Part shown: piece after piece, positions 48,830 to 58,332 of the stretch
Layout: the number at the start of each line of letters is the position of its first letter
Position numbering within the stretch: the stretch's first letter is position 1
DNA from: Mycosarcoma maydis
Lineage: Eukaryota > Basidiomycota > Ustilaginomycetes > Ustilaginales
DNA length: 64,000 bases
NCBI RefSeq assembly: GCF_000328475.2
Contig: NC_026482.1
Span: 1,240,001-1,304,000, forward strand
Direction of reading: 5' to 3'
Notes under the pieces: generated by a model
The model's database searches: none
Told to the model about the DNA's origin: nothing
Seen by the model: the letters and a program-made list of their open reading frames with translations, nothing else
Program-made: the position numbers and the translations under genes

Positions 48830-51800
48830 ATGGCCAAGTCCAAGCTGCCACGCTCCACGCCAGCAGCACGCGCTGCGGCTGTGCCACCACCTAGGCTGGC
48901 CGCCGCTGCACAGCAACAGCATCATCAACAACAACCTCCGTCTACACCACCAGCTCCTGTGCCACCGACCAAGCCCTCTGTGGCCGGCGCATCCACGCCA
49001 CCACGATCTGCTTCGCCCGTCTCGAATCACGACACAGACAGCGTCGCGCTCTCTTCAGCCAAGAAGAAAAAGAAAAAGTCCAAGTCCAAAGCCAAGGACG
49101 CCGATTTCATCGACGATCAAGAGTATGAGCTTCAGCAAGCTGCGGCTCTGGCACAACGTCCTCGTTCGCCAGCGTCGCTTGCTGCCAGGGCACAGGCCCA
49201 GGCGCAGCTTTTGGCAGCCGCAAGTGAGCTCTACCGACGCATTGAAGGCGACGCCCAAGGTATTCCGGACGATGATGCTTATTGGACGTCGCTCCCAGCG
49301 CATTTGAGGACATTTATTCGCAACGCGCTACCTCTCGGCCAGTTCCCTCCAGCAGCGCAGGCGGCCCTTAACGAGAACGCCAACGATCCAGCCAACCGTC
49401 ACGCTTCGACACAGGCCATGATTGCTGTTGCCCAGCAATTGGCCCAAGCAGCCCATGCATCTCAACGCCACATTCAGCAGTATCCCCCAGGTACTCACCC
49501 CTACCCACCGCTTCCGTTCGATGCCTCCATCTTTGCCGACCTCGCTCTGCATCCCGATCAGCCATTGCCACTCCACCCCCATCCCAACACTGCCAACAAT
49601 GCGCATCCTACCAACGTCAACGGTGCCTATGGCCAGTACTCTTCCAGCCCCAACCCGCCGCCTACGCAGCCACCAGTCGAACCATTGCCGCCTCCCGTCG
49701 TACTCTACGACAACTTTGACGACGAAATCGACAGGTTCGACGACGATGGAGTCGATGATGCGCACTACTACGACGATGCCGAGCTCGACGAAGACGACGA
49801 GGTTCTCGAAGCTGACGCGGGCCTCCTGCGTGCTCGCAACCGTGTTTGGATGCAGGAAGGTGCCAATCATGCACTCAGACCTAACGGACTAGCTACGCAT
49901 CCGGATGGCATGCGTTCGGCGAGCAAGAACAAAAAGAAGAAGAAAAAGAAAAAGGGTGGAGCCGGAGCCGCTGCTGGACACGGCGATGACGAAGCACACG
50001 AGATCGAGCTCGAGGTTCCTCCCCCCAAGCCTGTTCCCAATCACCCTCCTCCTTCCACCAACGTCTCTTCGGTAGCGCGAAATTCGAATCCTCCGCCTCC
50101 CAGCTCCCGCGCCGCTGGCAAACAGCCCATGACCTTCAATTCGACTGGCAAGACGCCAGCAAGGCCCGCCAACGGCTTGCCACCTTCGTCCAACTCTGGC
50201 AAGCGCTCCGTCTCGTCTTCAACCCATGGACATCCACCCGCCGCCAACGCTTCGGCCAACAACGCCAAGATCTGGTCTACTAGCTCGGCAGAGGAGCGCG
50301 AGCGCATCAAGGAGTTCTGGCTTGGGCTTTCCATGAAGGACAGGCAAAAGCTTGTTCAAGTCGAAAAGGAGACAGTGCTCAGAAAGATGAAGGAGCAGCA
50401 AAAATTCCTTTGCAGTTGCGCTGTTTGTGGTCGCAAGCGCTCCGCCATTGAGGAAGAGCTCGAGGTCCTGTACGACGCCTACTACGACGAGCTCGAAGAG
50501 TATGCTAACCATCAGCAGCGATGGGTCAGCAGTGGCGGCACCATTCCACCACCTCCTGGCCCAGGTCCCTTCCCTGGCAGCGTTGCGCTCGATGCTTCTG
50601 GCGCAGTAATCGGCGGCGATCCTTTGTCTCGCACCAGGGCAGCCCACGCCGGTCGCGATACAAGGCACACGCACACGCACACACATGCACACACGCACAC
50701 GCACACGCACACGCACACGCACACGCACACGCATGCCCATCAGCATCCCCACCCTCACCCGCACGGCCGAAAAGCATCCCTGCATCCCGAGTCTTCTGAT
50801 GGCTATGATGATGACGAGCTTGACGATGATGCAGAGTACGACGACGACGACGACGATGCCGACTACGACGACGAAGATGAGGACGACGACGTTGAGCTCG
50901 AAAAGGAGCGTGCTCGCGAAGACTACGATAAGCGCAATCCTGTACCTTCCGCGCGACGACGCGGCACCAATGACTCAAATGACCTCTTTGGGCTCGGTAG
51001 TAGCCTCACTGTCAAGGGTGGTATCCTCACTGTTGCTGACGACATGCTCAAGAACGACGGCCGAAAATTCCTCGAAATGATGGAGCAACTCGCCGAGCGC
51101 AGGATGCACCGCGAAGAGCTCACCAACGCCGAGCTTGCTGCCAGCGATGACGAGGACGACGTCGACGGACCGGACGATGTTGATGACGAGGATCTCGACG
51201 AGGAAGACGAGGACGAAGAGGACGAAATTCTCACCGAAGAGCAGCGCATGGAGGAAGGTCGCAAGATGTTCCAGATCTTTGCCGCGCGCATGTTTGAGCA
51301 GCGTGTTCTCGCCGCGTACCGAGAGCGTGTTGCTCAGGAACGACAGCTGCAGCTGCTCCGCGAGCTCGAAGAGGAGGACGACAACGAAAAGGCCCGAGAG
51401 GCTCGTCGCATGAAGGAGTCGCAAAAGAAGAAGGACAAGAAAAAGGCGCAGCGCGAGGCGAAGGAGGCAGAGAGGCTCAAAAAGGATCAGGAGCGAGCTG
51501 CTGCCGAGGCCGAAGTTCGCGCCCAGCAACAAGCACAGCGCGATGCTGAGCTCAAAAAGCAGGAGGAGATCCGCCTCAAGAAGGAAGCTGAGCGCAAAGC
51601 ACGCGAGGACGAAAAGGCCAAGAAGGACGAGGAACGTCGCCGACGTCAGGCCGAAGAGCGCGAGCGTCAGTTGGAAGTTGAGCGCAAGCGCCGCGAGAAG
51701 GAAGAAAAGATCCGACTGGAGCGCGAGCTTCAAGAAAAGGCTAAACGCGATCGCGAAGAGGCTCAACGCAAGGCAAAGGAAGAACAGCAACGAGTGCAAC

Positions 51801-53941
51801 GCGCAAAAGAGCTCAAGGCCAAGGAAGAGCAGGAACGCAAGGCCGAGGCCGCCCAAAAGGAGAAAGAGGCTCGAGCCCAGGCGCAGCGCGAGGCCAAGCA
51901 GGCAGCAGCTGCCGCTTCTCGCGGTGCTTCCGCCGCCCAAGGCGTACCCAGCTCTCCCTCGACAGGTCCCAAGGCTGGCTCCAACAAGGCCGCGAACGCT
52001 TCGACTCCTGGAACCCCTGCTCGCGGCGGCAAAAATGGCTCTGTTACTGGTCCTCCCACCGTTGGTCTAGGCCAAGATCAGGTCCAGCCGCGTGGCGTCC
52101 ATAGTCAACGATCGGCTGCCAGCTCAAAGCATGCACCAGGTACCGGAGGGCCGAATGCAGCCGGTGGACTCGCTGCTGCCGTGGCTGCTTCGTCTGTTGC
52201 TCCAGCCGGATCGTCGTCCAACGCTGTAGGCTCAACTTTGCCAGCTCCACCGCAGGGCTTGCCTCCTCGTCCGTCGACCGCCGTCTTGACGCCTGCTGGC
52301 TCTTCATCGCAGACCTCTTCGGTCTCAGTTGCCGCCAATGCTGGACTTCCTCGTCCTCCCACCAATCTCGCCGGTGGAGGATCTTCGTCGGCCGTACCGC
52401 CATCTCTTGGCTTTGGATCGATTGCACTTAACGCCCAATCCAACGTGCCGATGCCGTCGGCCAAGACTCCCGGCTCCAGCATTTCGCCCAAGCCCGCTCA
52501 ATCGTTCGTGCAGCCTCAAGAGAAGCAACCTTCTCCCCCAGGATTTGGCGCGGCCCAATCGCCGATGGGAGCTGTGTACGGCCAGCACGCAGGACTCGAT
52601 AGTCTTCGATCACCTACGCTTTCAAACGGCTTGCAGAACAGCGGCATGTTTGGCAGCAATGGAAGCATGAGCTCCAGCCTGCAGTCGCCAAGTCTGGGCG
52701 CTCCCGGCATGGGCGGCATGACGAACAGCCTTGCTTCGCTCAACCTCAACGCAGCTCCGCTGTCTTCGCCAGCTCTCAACGTCGGCAATCCGCTGATCAG
52801 CAGCAAAACACCCGGGCTTGGTATGGAATCGAGCACGCCCACCGGCCACAATCTCGGACATATGCATAGTCCCACGCAGACGCCCTTCTCGCCAATGAGC
52901 GGAAGCGGTTCCGTGGATCCGATGCGTAGTCGCACAGCTTCGTTTGCCGACTCGGATCCCATGTCTTTTGCTGGCATTCGACCGGGCTCGTCGCTTTCGC
53001 AGAGGGTACCTACGTACCGGTCTGGTGCACCCACGCCCATTGGTCCCATCGGACGACCCAAAGCGATGGATGCGATACAGCAACACATGCACGACGAACA
53101 CACCGGAGCCATCGGCAACGGACGTTCGTCGAGCACTACCAGCGGCTCTGGCGCTACCAGCCCGAGACTTCCGGAGGGCATCCTCGGCAGCTCGGCTCTC
53201 GGAGGCGACGACGACATCATTGACCCCAAGCCTCGCCGCGTCAGTCACACGATTCCGATCGGTGGCGGCGCTACTGGAAGCAGCATGGGCAGTGCAGGTT
53301 CGTTCTTTGGCGGTGGTATGGGCGGAGGCAGCGCTGTTGGTGGTGGCTTTGGCGTGGGTTCGTCTTCCCCGTGGAGCTCATTTTCAGGCAACAACCCGAC
53401 TGCGCCGGGTCCCTTGTCTCCGGCTTTCAACGGCGGCGGCGCAGCACCTGGATCGATCGGGTCTGGTCTTGCGACGGGCAATTTTGGTCTGAATCAAAAC
53501 GCTAGCACACCTGGCGCAGGCTCCAGTGGATCGGGAATGGCGGGCGGCGCTGCGTCGGATCCATGGGCTCGGATGTCGACCAACTCTTGGGATCGCGCTC
53601 GCTTTGCGTTTGAGCAGCCTGGCGGCAACGGTGTCGGTGCAGGATCCAACGGTGGAACGCCCTCAGGACTGGGAGGGATAGGTGGTTCGCACCATGCGCA
53701 TGCGCCTGGAAGCCATATGGGCCATCTGCACCATCAATTGGGGCTGAGCGCTGGGCCGGGCAACGGAAACGGAAGCGGCAGTGGTGGCATGCTAGGCTCG
53801 TTCGCGCTGGGTGCACCTGGCAGCGGCACAAGAAACTTGTTTGGCGCACCAGGCAGCAACGCGCTGCATCCAGGCGCTATCGGCTCGGCGCTTTCTCCGA
53901 CTTTGCCCGGTGCTCGACACGTCAGTGGTAGTCACGAGTGA
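48830..53941 (+). CDS. NST1: Stress response protein NST1
   Basis: This is a 1,703-residue protein starting at ATG 48830. The N-terminal region is Ala/Pro/Gln-rich, with a [12 protein letters not shown] patch near residue 78. The family block with '[20 protein letters not shown]' lies near residue 157. A second poly-Lys stretch (about 365-375) precedes the conserved NST1 segment '[20 protein letters not shown]' and the Cys motif [12 protein letters not shown] (about 526). A Thr-His/His-Pro repeat covers about 612-643, followed by Asp/Glu tracts, a long Lys/Glu/Arg coiled coil (about 800-1035) and a Gly/Ser/Pro-rich C-terminal third. NST1 proteins are cytoplasmic and act in salt tolerance and stress-linked RNA regulation. 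Its stop codon falls in an AGTCACGAGTGA motif. Confidence 0.92.
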   Translation: MAKSKLPRSTPAARAAAVPPPRLAAAAQQQHHQQQPPSTPPAPVPPTKPSVAGASTPPRSASPVSNHDTDSVALSSAKKKKKKSKSKAKDADFIDDQEYELQQAAALAQRPRSPASLAARAQAQAQLLAAASELYRRIEGDAQGIPDDDAYWTSLPAHLRTFIRNALPLGQFPPAAQAALNENANDPANRHASTQAMIAVAQQLAQAAHASQRHIQQYPPGTHPYPPLPFDASIFADLALHPDQPLPLHPHPNTANNAHPTNVNGAYGQYSSSPNPPPTQPPVEPLPPPVVLYDNFDDEIDRFDDDGVDDAHYYDDAELDEDDEVLEADAGLLRARNRVWMQEGANHALRPNGLATHPDGMRSASKNKKKKKKKKGGAGAAAGHGDDEAHEIELEVPPPKPVPNHPPPSTNVSSVARNSNPPPPSSRAAGKQPMTFNSTGKTPARPANGLPPSSNSGKRSVSSSTHGHPPAANASANNAKIWSTSSAEERERIKEFWLGLSMKDRQKLVQVEKETVLRKMKEQQKFLCSCAVCGRKRSAIEEELEVLYDAYYDELEEYANHQQRWVSSGGTIPPPPGPGPFPGSVALDASGAVIGGDPLSRTRAAHAGRDTRHTHTHTHAHTHTHTHTHTHTHTHAHQHPHPHPHGRKASLHPESSDGYDDDELDDDAEYDDDDDDADYDDEDEDDDVELEKERAREDYDKRNPVPSARRRGTNDSNDLFGLGSSLTVKGGILTVADDMLKNDGRKFLEMMEQLAERRMHREELTNAELAASDDEDDVDGPDDVDDEDLDEEDEDEEDEILTEEQRMEEGRKMFQIFAARMFEQRVLAAYRERVAQERQLQLLRELEEEDDNEKAREARRMKESQKKKDKKKAQREAKEAERLKKDQERAAAEAEVRAQQQAQRDAELKKQEEIRLKKEAERKAREDEKAKKDEERRRRQAEERERQLEVERKRREKEEKIRLERELQEKAKRDREEAQRKAKEEQQRVQRAKELKAKEEQERKAEAAQKEKEARAQAQREAKQAAAAASRGASAAQGVPSSPSTGPKAGSNKAANASTPGTPARGGKNGSVTGPPTVGLGQDQVQPRGVHSQRSAASSKHAPGTGGPNAAGGLAAAVAASSVAPAGSSSNAVGSTLPAPPQGLPPRPSTAVLTPAGSSSQTSSVSVAANAGLPRPPTNLAGGGSSSAVPPSLGFGSIALNAQSNVPMPSAKTPGSSISPKPAQSFVQPQEKQPSPPGFGAAQSPMGAVYGQHAGLDSLRSPTLSNGLQNSGMFGSNGSMSSSLQSPSLGAPGMGGMTNSLASLNLNAAPLSSPALNVGNPLISSKTPGLGMESSTPTGHNLGHMHSPTQTPFSPMSGSGSVDPMRSRTASFADSDPMSFAGIRPGSSLSQRVPTYRSGAPTPIGPIGRPKAMDAIQQHMHDEHTGAIGNGRSSSTTSGSGATSPRLPEGILGSSALGGDDDIIDPKPRRVSHTIPIGGGATGSSMGSAGSFFGGGMGGGSAVGGGFGVGSSSPWSSFSGNNPTAPGPLSPAFNGGGAAPGSIGSGLATGNFGLNQNASTPGAGSSGSGMAGGAASDPWARMSTNSWDRARFAFEQPGGNGVGAGSNGGTPSGLGGIGGSHHAHAPGSHMGHLHHQLGLSAGPGNGNGSGSGGMLGSFALGAPGSGTRNLFGAPGSNALHPGAIGSALSPTLPGARHVSGSHE
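50666..50735 (+). repeat. Coding (CACACG)n tract in NST1
   Basis: CA-rich hexamers (CACACG, with CACACA and CATGCA variants) encode alternating Thr-His and Ala-His. The six-base period keeps frame when units are gained or lost. Confidence 0.9.
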
Positions 53942-54239
53942 TGCATGCTGGATGTTAGACGGCCAGTTGAACGTTGTTTGTCTCATTCATGATTCTTAAC
54001 GTTAGTGGGTGTCATGTGTTTGGCTGCTTGGCGTTATTCTTCATTCGCATTCTGAATCACAGAGAACATGGTTTTCCAAGCCTTGGATTTATGGCATGGT
54101 GAGCACGCCAAGGATGAGCGAACGTGGAAGTGACGAGTGGGTCTTGGAAGGTGCTGCGTTGAAACGAAGCGTCAAGTCGTGAGAGGGGTTTACACATGGG
54201 AGTGAGGCGAACGGCAGGGAAAACGTACGAGTTAGAAGG
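53942..54239. other. Convergent spacer NST1 / SET5
   Basis: Short 3' spacer of 298 bp with no gene or strong repeat seen. Confidence 0.6.
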
Positions 54240-55736
54240 TCAAAAGCCGAGAGAGGCACGGAGTTGATCTTCCAGGGTAGAGTCTTGGGAGGTTGGGGGC
54301 AATGTGTGGTCGGGATCGGGACGCGTTTTGTGGGCGACTGAATCGAGGAACGCCTTGACGGCGTGTTTGGCAGGGTCGTACACTAGGCCGAGTGCGCCGA
54401 GTTGGGTGGTACACTTGTCGCATGTGCACGGACCGAAACAGTAGTCTCTGTACAGCAGCAGCTGACGTCTGGCGAGACTGGTGTTTGGATCGATGTAGCT
54501 AATCACCAATTCGTCATCTGGGTGGATATCGCAGAGCGCTATAGCGGCTACTTTCATGCTCGAGAGGATCGCGCGCTCGGGAACGTGCCGGATCTCGAGA
54601 TTCGGCGAGCACGAGTGGTTCAGGAAGGAATGCAGACTATACAGACCACCGAATTTTTCCATGTTGATGTTGGCACGACCCACAAGTTTCATGAATGTGG
54701 CCAGGCAAAACAAGTCTTTGATCAGCGGTTTGCGTGTGGAATCGAGGTAGTCAGCCGAGACGTGGAACGGTTCCAAGTTGGCATTGCGCGTCGACGAGTA
54801 CGGGTCAAGTGCGTTGCAAAGCGCCGTGTGCGCTTCAACTAGGATCGACTCAAACGATGCCTTTTCCGTGGTCCATCCCGGATTGCGAGATCGTCGCTCC
54901 AATTCCGACACGGTGGCGAACGACGACAAGCGCGCATAAACAGTTTCAAAGTCTCCATATGTCGCAACCGAATCCTGTGTGTCCGCTTTCTTGTTAGCTT
55001 GACCATGATACTGGCGTGTCAGCGTCATAAGTAACCTCGCCAATGAGCGAGCAACACAATGCAGGCTCTGCCATTTCTGACGCTCAATCAGCTCGATCAA
55101 CGGCTTAGCCGAAGCGTTGATGCCTGTACACAGGAGCGTATGGTGCGTAGCCATAGCGGTCTTGTAGCACGCTGTTGTGCAGAATCGATGTTTGCACTTG
55201 GAGCAGTTCTTGATGGCGAGTGCGACGGGCGCTGATGAGATGGGCAGGAAGCACTGTGCACACAGTTGGCCGCTCGCCATCTGATCGAAAGCTTCAGGAG
55301 GCGGCGTTGGGATATAAGCATCTTCGGTAAACAGCAGATCGCCCTTGGAGAAGCTGCGCGTAGCAACCAGGCCTTTTCCTTTGACCGGGTCAAAGTATAC
55401 ACCGCGGATGCCAGCTGGGAAGCTGATGGTGGGATCGATGAAAGATTTCGGGATCGACGTGTCTGTCTTTGACTTTTTCTTCTTCTTGCCACCTGGACAA
55501 GACGTAGATCGTGATGTGCATCCGTCGTTAGGCTTCGACACTGGCATAAGGCTGTGCTTGCAGAGTATACTGATGAACTTCTTGACCGCGATATCTTGCC
55601 AGTCATGCTCGAGCTCGAGTGTCGCCAGCAGACGTCGTACTTCGTCTTCACGCACCACGTCGCTTGTGCTTGTCAAGCCGCTCTCGAGCTTGGCTTTGAC
55701 CGCTTGGACAATCTGTGTTTCCGAAGGTGCCACCAT
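54240..55736 (-). CDS. SET5: SET/MYND lysine methyltransferase Set5
   Basis: The longest frame starts at GTG 55799, inside a TTGATYG repeat. The first ATG is at 55736, giving 498 residues. After an N-terminal helical region and a KKKKKSK patch, the split SET domain begins with 'GVYFDPVKGKGLVATRSFSK'. It is interrupted by a MYND-type zinc cluster (about 158-205: CAQC, CSKCKHRFC, then C-x3-C and H-x4-C). It resumes with 'LHSFLNHSCSPNLEI' (catalytic NHSC motif, about 370) and ELVISYIDP, and ends in the Cys-rich post-SET 'CFGPCTCDKC' (about 430). Set5 in yeast methylates histone H4 at Lys5, 8 and 12 and helps silence subtelomeres. All SET signatures are present. An RRM gene lies upstream on the same strand. 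Confidence 0.92.
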   Translation of the reverse strand: MVAPSETQIVQAVKAKLESGLTSTSDVVREDEVRRLLATLELEHDWQDIAVKKFISILCKHSLMPVSKPNDGCTSRSTSCPGGKKKKKSKTDTSIPKSFIDPTISFPAGIRGVYFDPVKGKGLVATRSFSKGDLLFTEDAYIPTPPPEAFDQMASGQLCAQCFLPISSAPVALAIKNCSKCKHRFCTTACYKTAMATHHTLLCTGINASAKPLIELIERQKWQSLHCVARSLARLLMTLTRQYHGQANKKADTQDSVATYGDFETVYARLSSFATVSELERRSRNPGWTTEKASFESILVEAHTALCNALDPYSSTRNANLEPFHVSADYLDSTRKPLIKDLFCLATFMKLVGRANINMEKFGGLYSLHSFLNHSCSPNLEIRHVPERAILSSMKVAAIALCDIHPDDELVISYIDPNTSLARRQLLLYRDYCFGPCTCDKCTTQLGALGLVYDPAKHAVKAFLDSVAHKTRPDPDHTLPPTSQDSTLEDQLRASLGF

Positions 55737-55742
55737 CGTGAT

Positions 55743-55787
55743 CCGCGTTGATCGTTGATTGTTGATCGTTGATTGTTGATCCTTGAT
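55743..55787 (-). repeat. 7-bp tandem repeat TTGATCG / TTGATTG
   Basis: About six units immediately upstream of the SET5 ATG. The array reads through in frame with SET5 without an ATG, so it is probably 5' leader. Confidence 0.85.
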
Positions 55788-55971
55788 CGCCCCAAACACC
55801 GCACTCGGGCTGTGACGTGAATCGTGGAGTCAAGCACCAAGCTGGCAGGAGCATGCAAAGCCGAAAGTCTTCAAGCTCACGAGTCGGCCTCACTTACCGC
55901 GTCCAAGTGCATCGACTCTGCAGTCACGAGCTCACCTTGTCAGTCGCGAGTGTTCCGTGTCGTGTGCTTGA

Positions 55972-55996
55972 TTTTTTTTTGGGGGGGGGGGGGGGG
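55972..55996 (+). repeat. T9-G16 homopolymer junction
   Basis: Nine T followed by sixteen G, then TTGG. The G run could form a G-quadruplex and is also a typical place for sequencing or assembly length errors. Confidence 0.85.
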
Positions 55997-56481
55997 TTGG
56001 TTTCGTGCGCAACTTCCGACTTCTTGACGACTTTTTTTTTCGGCACGTCTCCGTCATCCGAGTTTTGTTGTCTGTAGCAGCCACAAGTGTAGGCTTGAAT
56101 CACGGATCCAGGACATCCTCGAAGAGGACTCACCGGCAATACGCGCCGTCTCGTTATCAACAGTCATAGATTCTAGAGTCACAGAAGATACTACTACAAA
56201 AGAGGCAAAGCGCAACGATCACAATCGGGGCATATTTTTTGGGCGATGGCACAGCATCGAGCTACATAGCTCTATGTGAACATTTGGGAGATGCTTACCC
56301 TCAACGGTGAACGCCGAATGGTTACGAGATGAGCGTCTCAACAGTATAGCCAAGACTGAGAACAGTTGAATCATGTGAGCGCGAGATGTAGTGGCAACGT
56401 CAAGGTTTGTAAGGACGATGAGAAGAGCACCGTCGAGAGCTACGAGGAGTCTTGTGCACTTGCCAAGCAATAGCCACGCTT

Positions 56482-57330
56482 TCACTCGTTGCTTGCCGGC
56501 ACGGCTGCATCATCATTCTCTTCGGGCTGCTTCTCTTCTGCCGCAGTGTTGGCTTGGTCATTCTTGACATCATCCCTTGGCTGCTCGTCCTCAACGCCAT
56601 TGCCGTGGCCGTGGCCGTTGCCGTTGCCGTTAGTCGCGCTCTCGCTGTTCTCGCGTCGTTCGTCTCGGTCGGCATCGTCGTTGTCTCTGCGCGAGTTGCC
56701 CATCCTTCGGTCTTCAGGATAATCGGCATCTTCACCACGTCGCGGCTCGGGCGAGCGCTCACGCTCACGACGCATAGCTGCGCGCTTACGAGCGCGCTCC
56801 TCGGCTGCGCGGTCAGCCTCCTCCTCCTCCTCCTTGCTCAGCTGCGGGCGCTGTGGCGGAGGCGGCACATCGGAGCGCGCACGCTCATCTCGCGAATCAC
56901 GACCCTCGCGTGCGCCGCGGCCACCGTACGAAGGCGGCGGAGGAGCGCCACGCGAGGGACCATCAAACCTCCAATTGGCCGAGGGAGCGTTCTTTGCAAA
57001 CTGGATCGTGATTTCGTTTCGGCCAAATCGCATACCGTGCATGTCGTTGAAAGCTGCATCGGCATCGCGCGGGTCCTCGTATTCGATAAACGCGTAAGGC
57101 GTAGCAGTGGCGGACTTGAGAGCCGGAATATCGCATCGAATCAGGGGACCCATGCGCTCGAACTCGTATGCCAGATCCTTGGCACGCATGCTGGATGGAA
57201 AGCCAGCAACAAACAAAGTGGTAGGAGGAGCTCGATCCCGTCCACCTCGACCACCACGTCCACCGCCTCGGGGTGCTCGATCATCGCGCTCGTCGCGCTC
57301 GTATCCGCGTTCGTATCCTCGGCCGGACAT
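56482..57330 (-). CDS. RRM RNA-binding protein, SR-like
   Basis: This is a 282-residue protein starting at ATG 57330. The N-terminus is Arg/Gly/Tyr-rich with RGGGRGGRGGR. A single RRM spans about residues 38-112: RNP2 is TLFVAGF and RNP1 is the divergent PYAFIEYED, in which the usual Gly is missing. The C-terminal half is Arg/Glu/Asp-rich with few RS dipeptides ('AAMRRERERSPEPRRGEDAD') and an acidic tail with Asn-Gly-His repeats. The layout recalls fungal SR-like splicing factors such as fission yeast Srp1, so a role in pre-mRNA splicing or mRNA handling is inferred. It is divergent from the Tra2-like gene across 1 kb. Confidence 0.8.
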   Translation of the reverse strand: MSGRGYERGYERDERDDRAPRGGGRGGRGGRDRAPPTTLFVAGFPSSMRAKDLAYEFERMGPLIRCDIPALKSATATPYAFIEYEDPRDADAAFNDMHGMRFGRNEITIQFAKNAPSANWRFDGPSRGAPPPPSYGGRGAREGRDSRDERARSDVPPPPQRPQLSKEEEEEADRAAEERARKRAAMRRERERSPEPRRGEDADYPEDRRMGNSRRDNDDADRDERRENSESATNGNGNGHGHGNGVEDEQPRDDVKNDQANTAAEEKQPEENDDAAVPASNE

Positions 57331-58332
57331 ATTGGGCCAAGCGTTGTGTTTCGGGGCGAATTGGCTATGTGCTCGGTGTTGTCGGCGGTACCAGCGTCAG
57401 TGAAACGGCTGATGAAGCAATGAGAGCTGAAGTTGAGTTGCAGAATCGAGAAACAATTCAACTCGACACAAACGAGTGATGGATGGAGCAGGACAAGGTG
57501 TCGGGCAGCCAACGTAACACGTTGACGGCTTGAACGTGGAACGTGGAACACGGAAGCTGGTTGGAGCAAACTCTCACGTCTGTGACTCTCTCGTGTTTGC
57601 GAATCTTTACGTTTTGAGAAGATTTCTCCACAGTCGTAAAGGTGCAGCATCCACATTCGTGATTGACGATTATTCGTGATCCACGATTCACGATTCTGTG
57701 ATTTTCCAGCAGAAAGACTCAGACGTGAATCACGAATCACTCAGCGTTGAGCGGCACTCACGACTATCAGTCACAAGTTGTGAGTCTGAGTTATGTTTTG
57801 TCAAAAATCCTTCTAGGCGCAGGATCACAGAGGTCACAGCATATCACGTCCTCTTTTTTGAAATCACGAATCACGAATTTTCGCTGGATGCAATCACGAA
57901 ACGACGCTTGCCGTGACAGTCACAAGTCACGAGTCACAGAGCGTTCGGCACGATGCACGATGTGTGATCGAGAATCGTGAATCACGAATGCTGAGTGAAT
58001 CGTCGGTAGCTCTAACAGTCAAAGCAATTTCTTACGTCCTCGTCGCGGGCAACTCACGAGTGTGCGAAAGAAAAGCCACTCTGTGACTCGTGAATCACGA
58101 ATCTCTCCGCCTCGAGAAGAACGACGAGACGATCAAGATTTCCCTTTTCAACACCACCACAACCTGCTCTTTGCTGACTGTCCTCACACTCAGTTGAAGC
58201 TCGTGTTGGTCAAGCTGTCGGATTCCTCTTGTTCGACCTACGCCATCGCATCAATTCCTCGTCTACCAACATCCAAGGTCGCCTCTCATCACACGTCCGA
58301 ACGCGCCCACTGCTCCGACTCTACAGCCCAAC
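57331..58332. other. Divergent intergenic region between two RRM genes
   Basis: This 1.0 kb region between two divergent RRM genes probably holds a shared bidirectional promoter region. TCGTGA-type motifs are dense at about 57655-57745, 57865-57985 and 58080-58100. The last 150 bp are C/T-rich and lead into the Tra2-like ATG at 58333. No gene is supported. Confidence 0.55.

Larger units (their letters stand above)
55737..56481. other. Intergenic region RRM gene / SET5
   Basis: It holds the SET5 promoter and the 3' UTR of the upstream RRM gene. Its features are a TTGATYG tandem repeat next to the SET5 ATG and a T9-G16 homopolymer junction. A further T-rich run lies near 56030-56040. No gene is supported. 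Confidence 0.6.

Noticed and set aside
50975..51940. 321-codon minus-strand frame with Leu-rich, membrane-like sequence
   Set aside because: It is the reverse of the NST1 Lys/Glu coiled coil; AAG/GAG codons read backwards as Leu/Phe, giving false transmembrane segments.
56452..57423. 323-codon plus-strand frame over the RRM gene, Val/Ala-rich
   Set aside because: Antisense to the RRM gene. The Val-Ala run is the complement of the Asn-Gly-His repeats.
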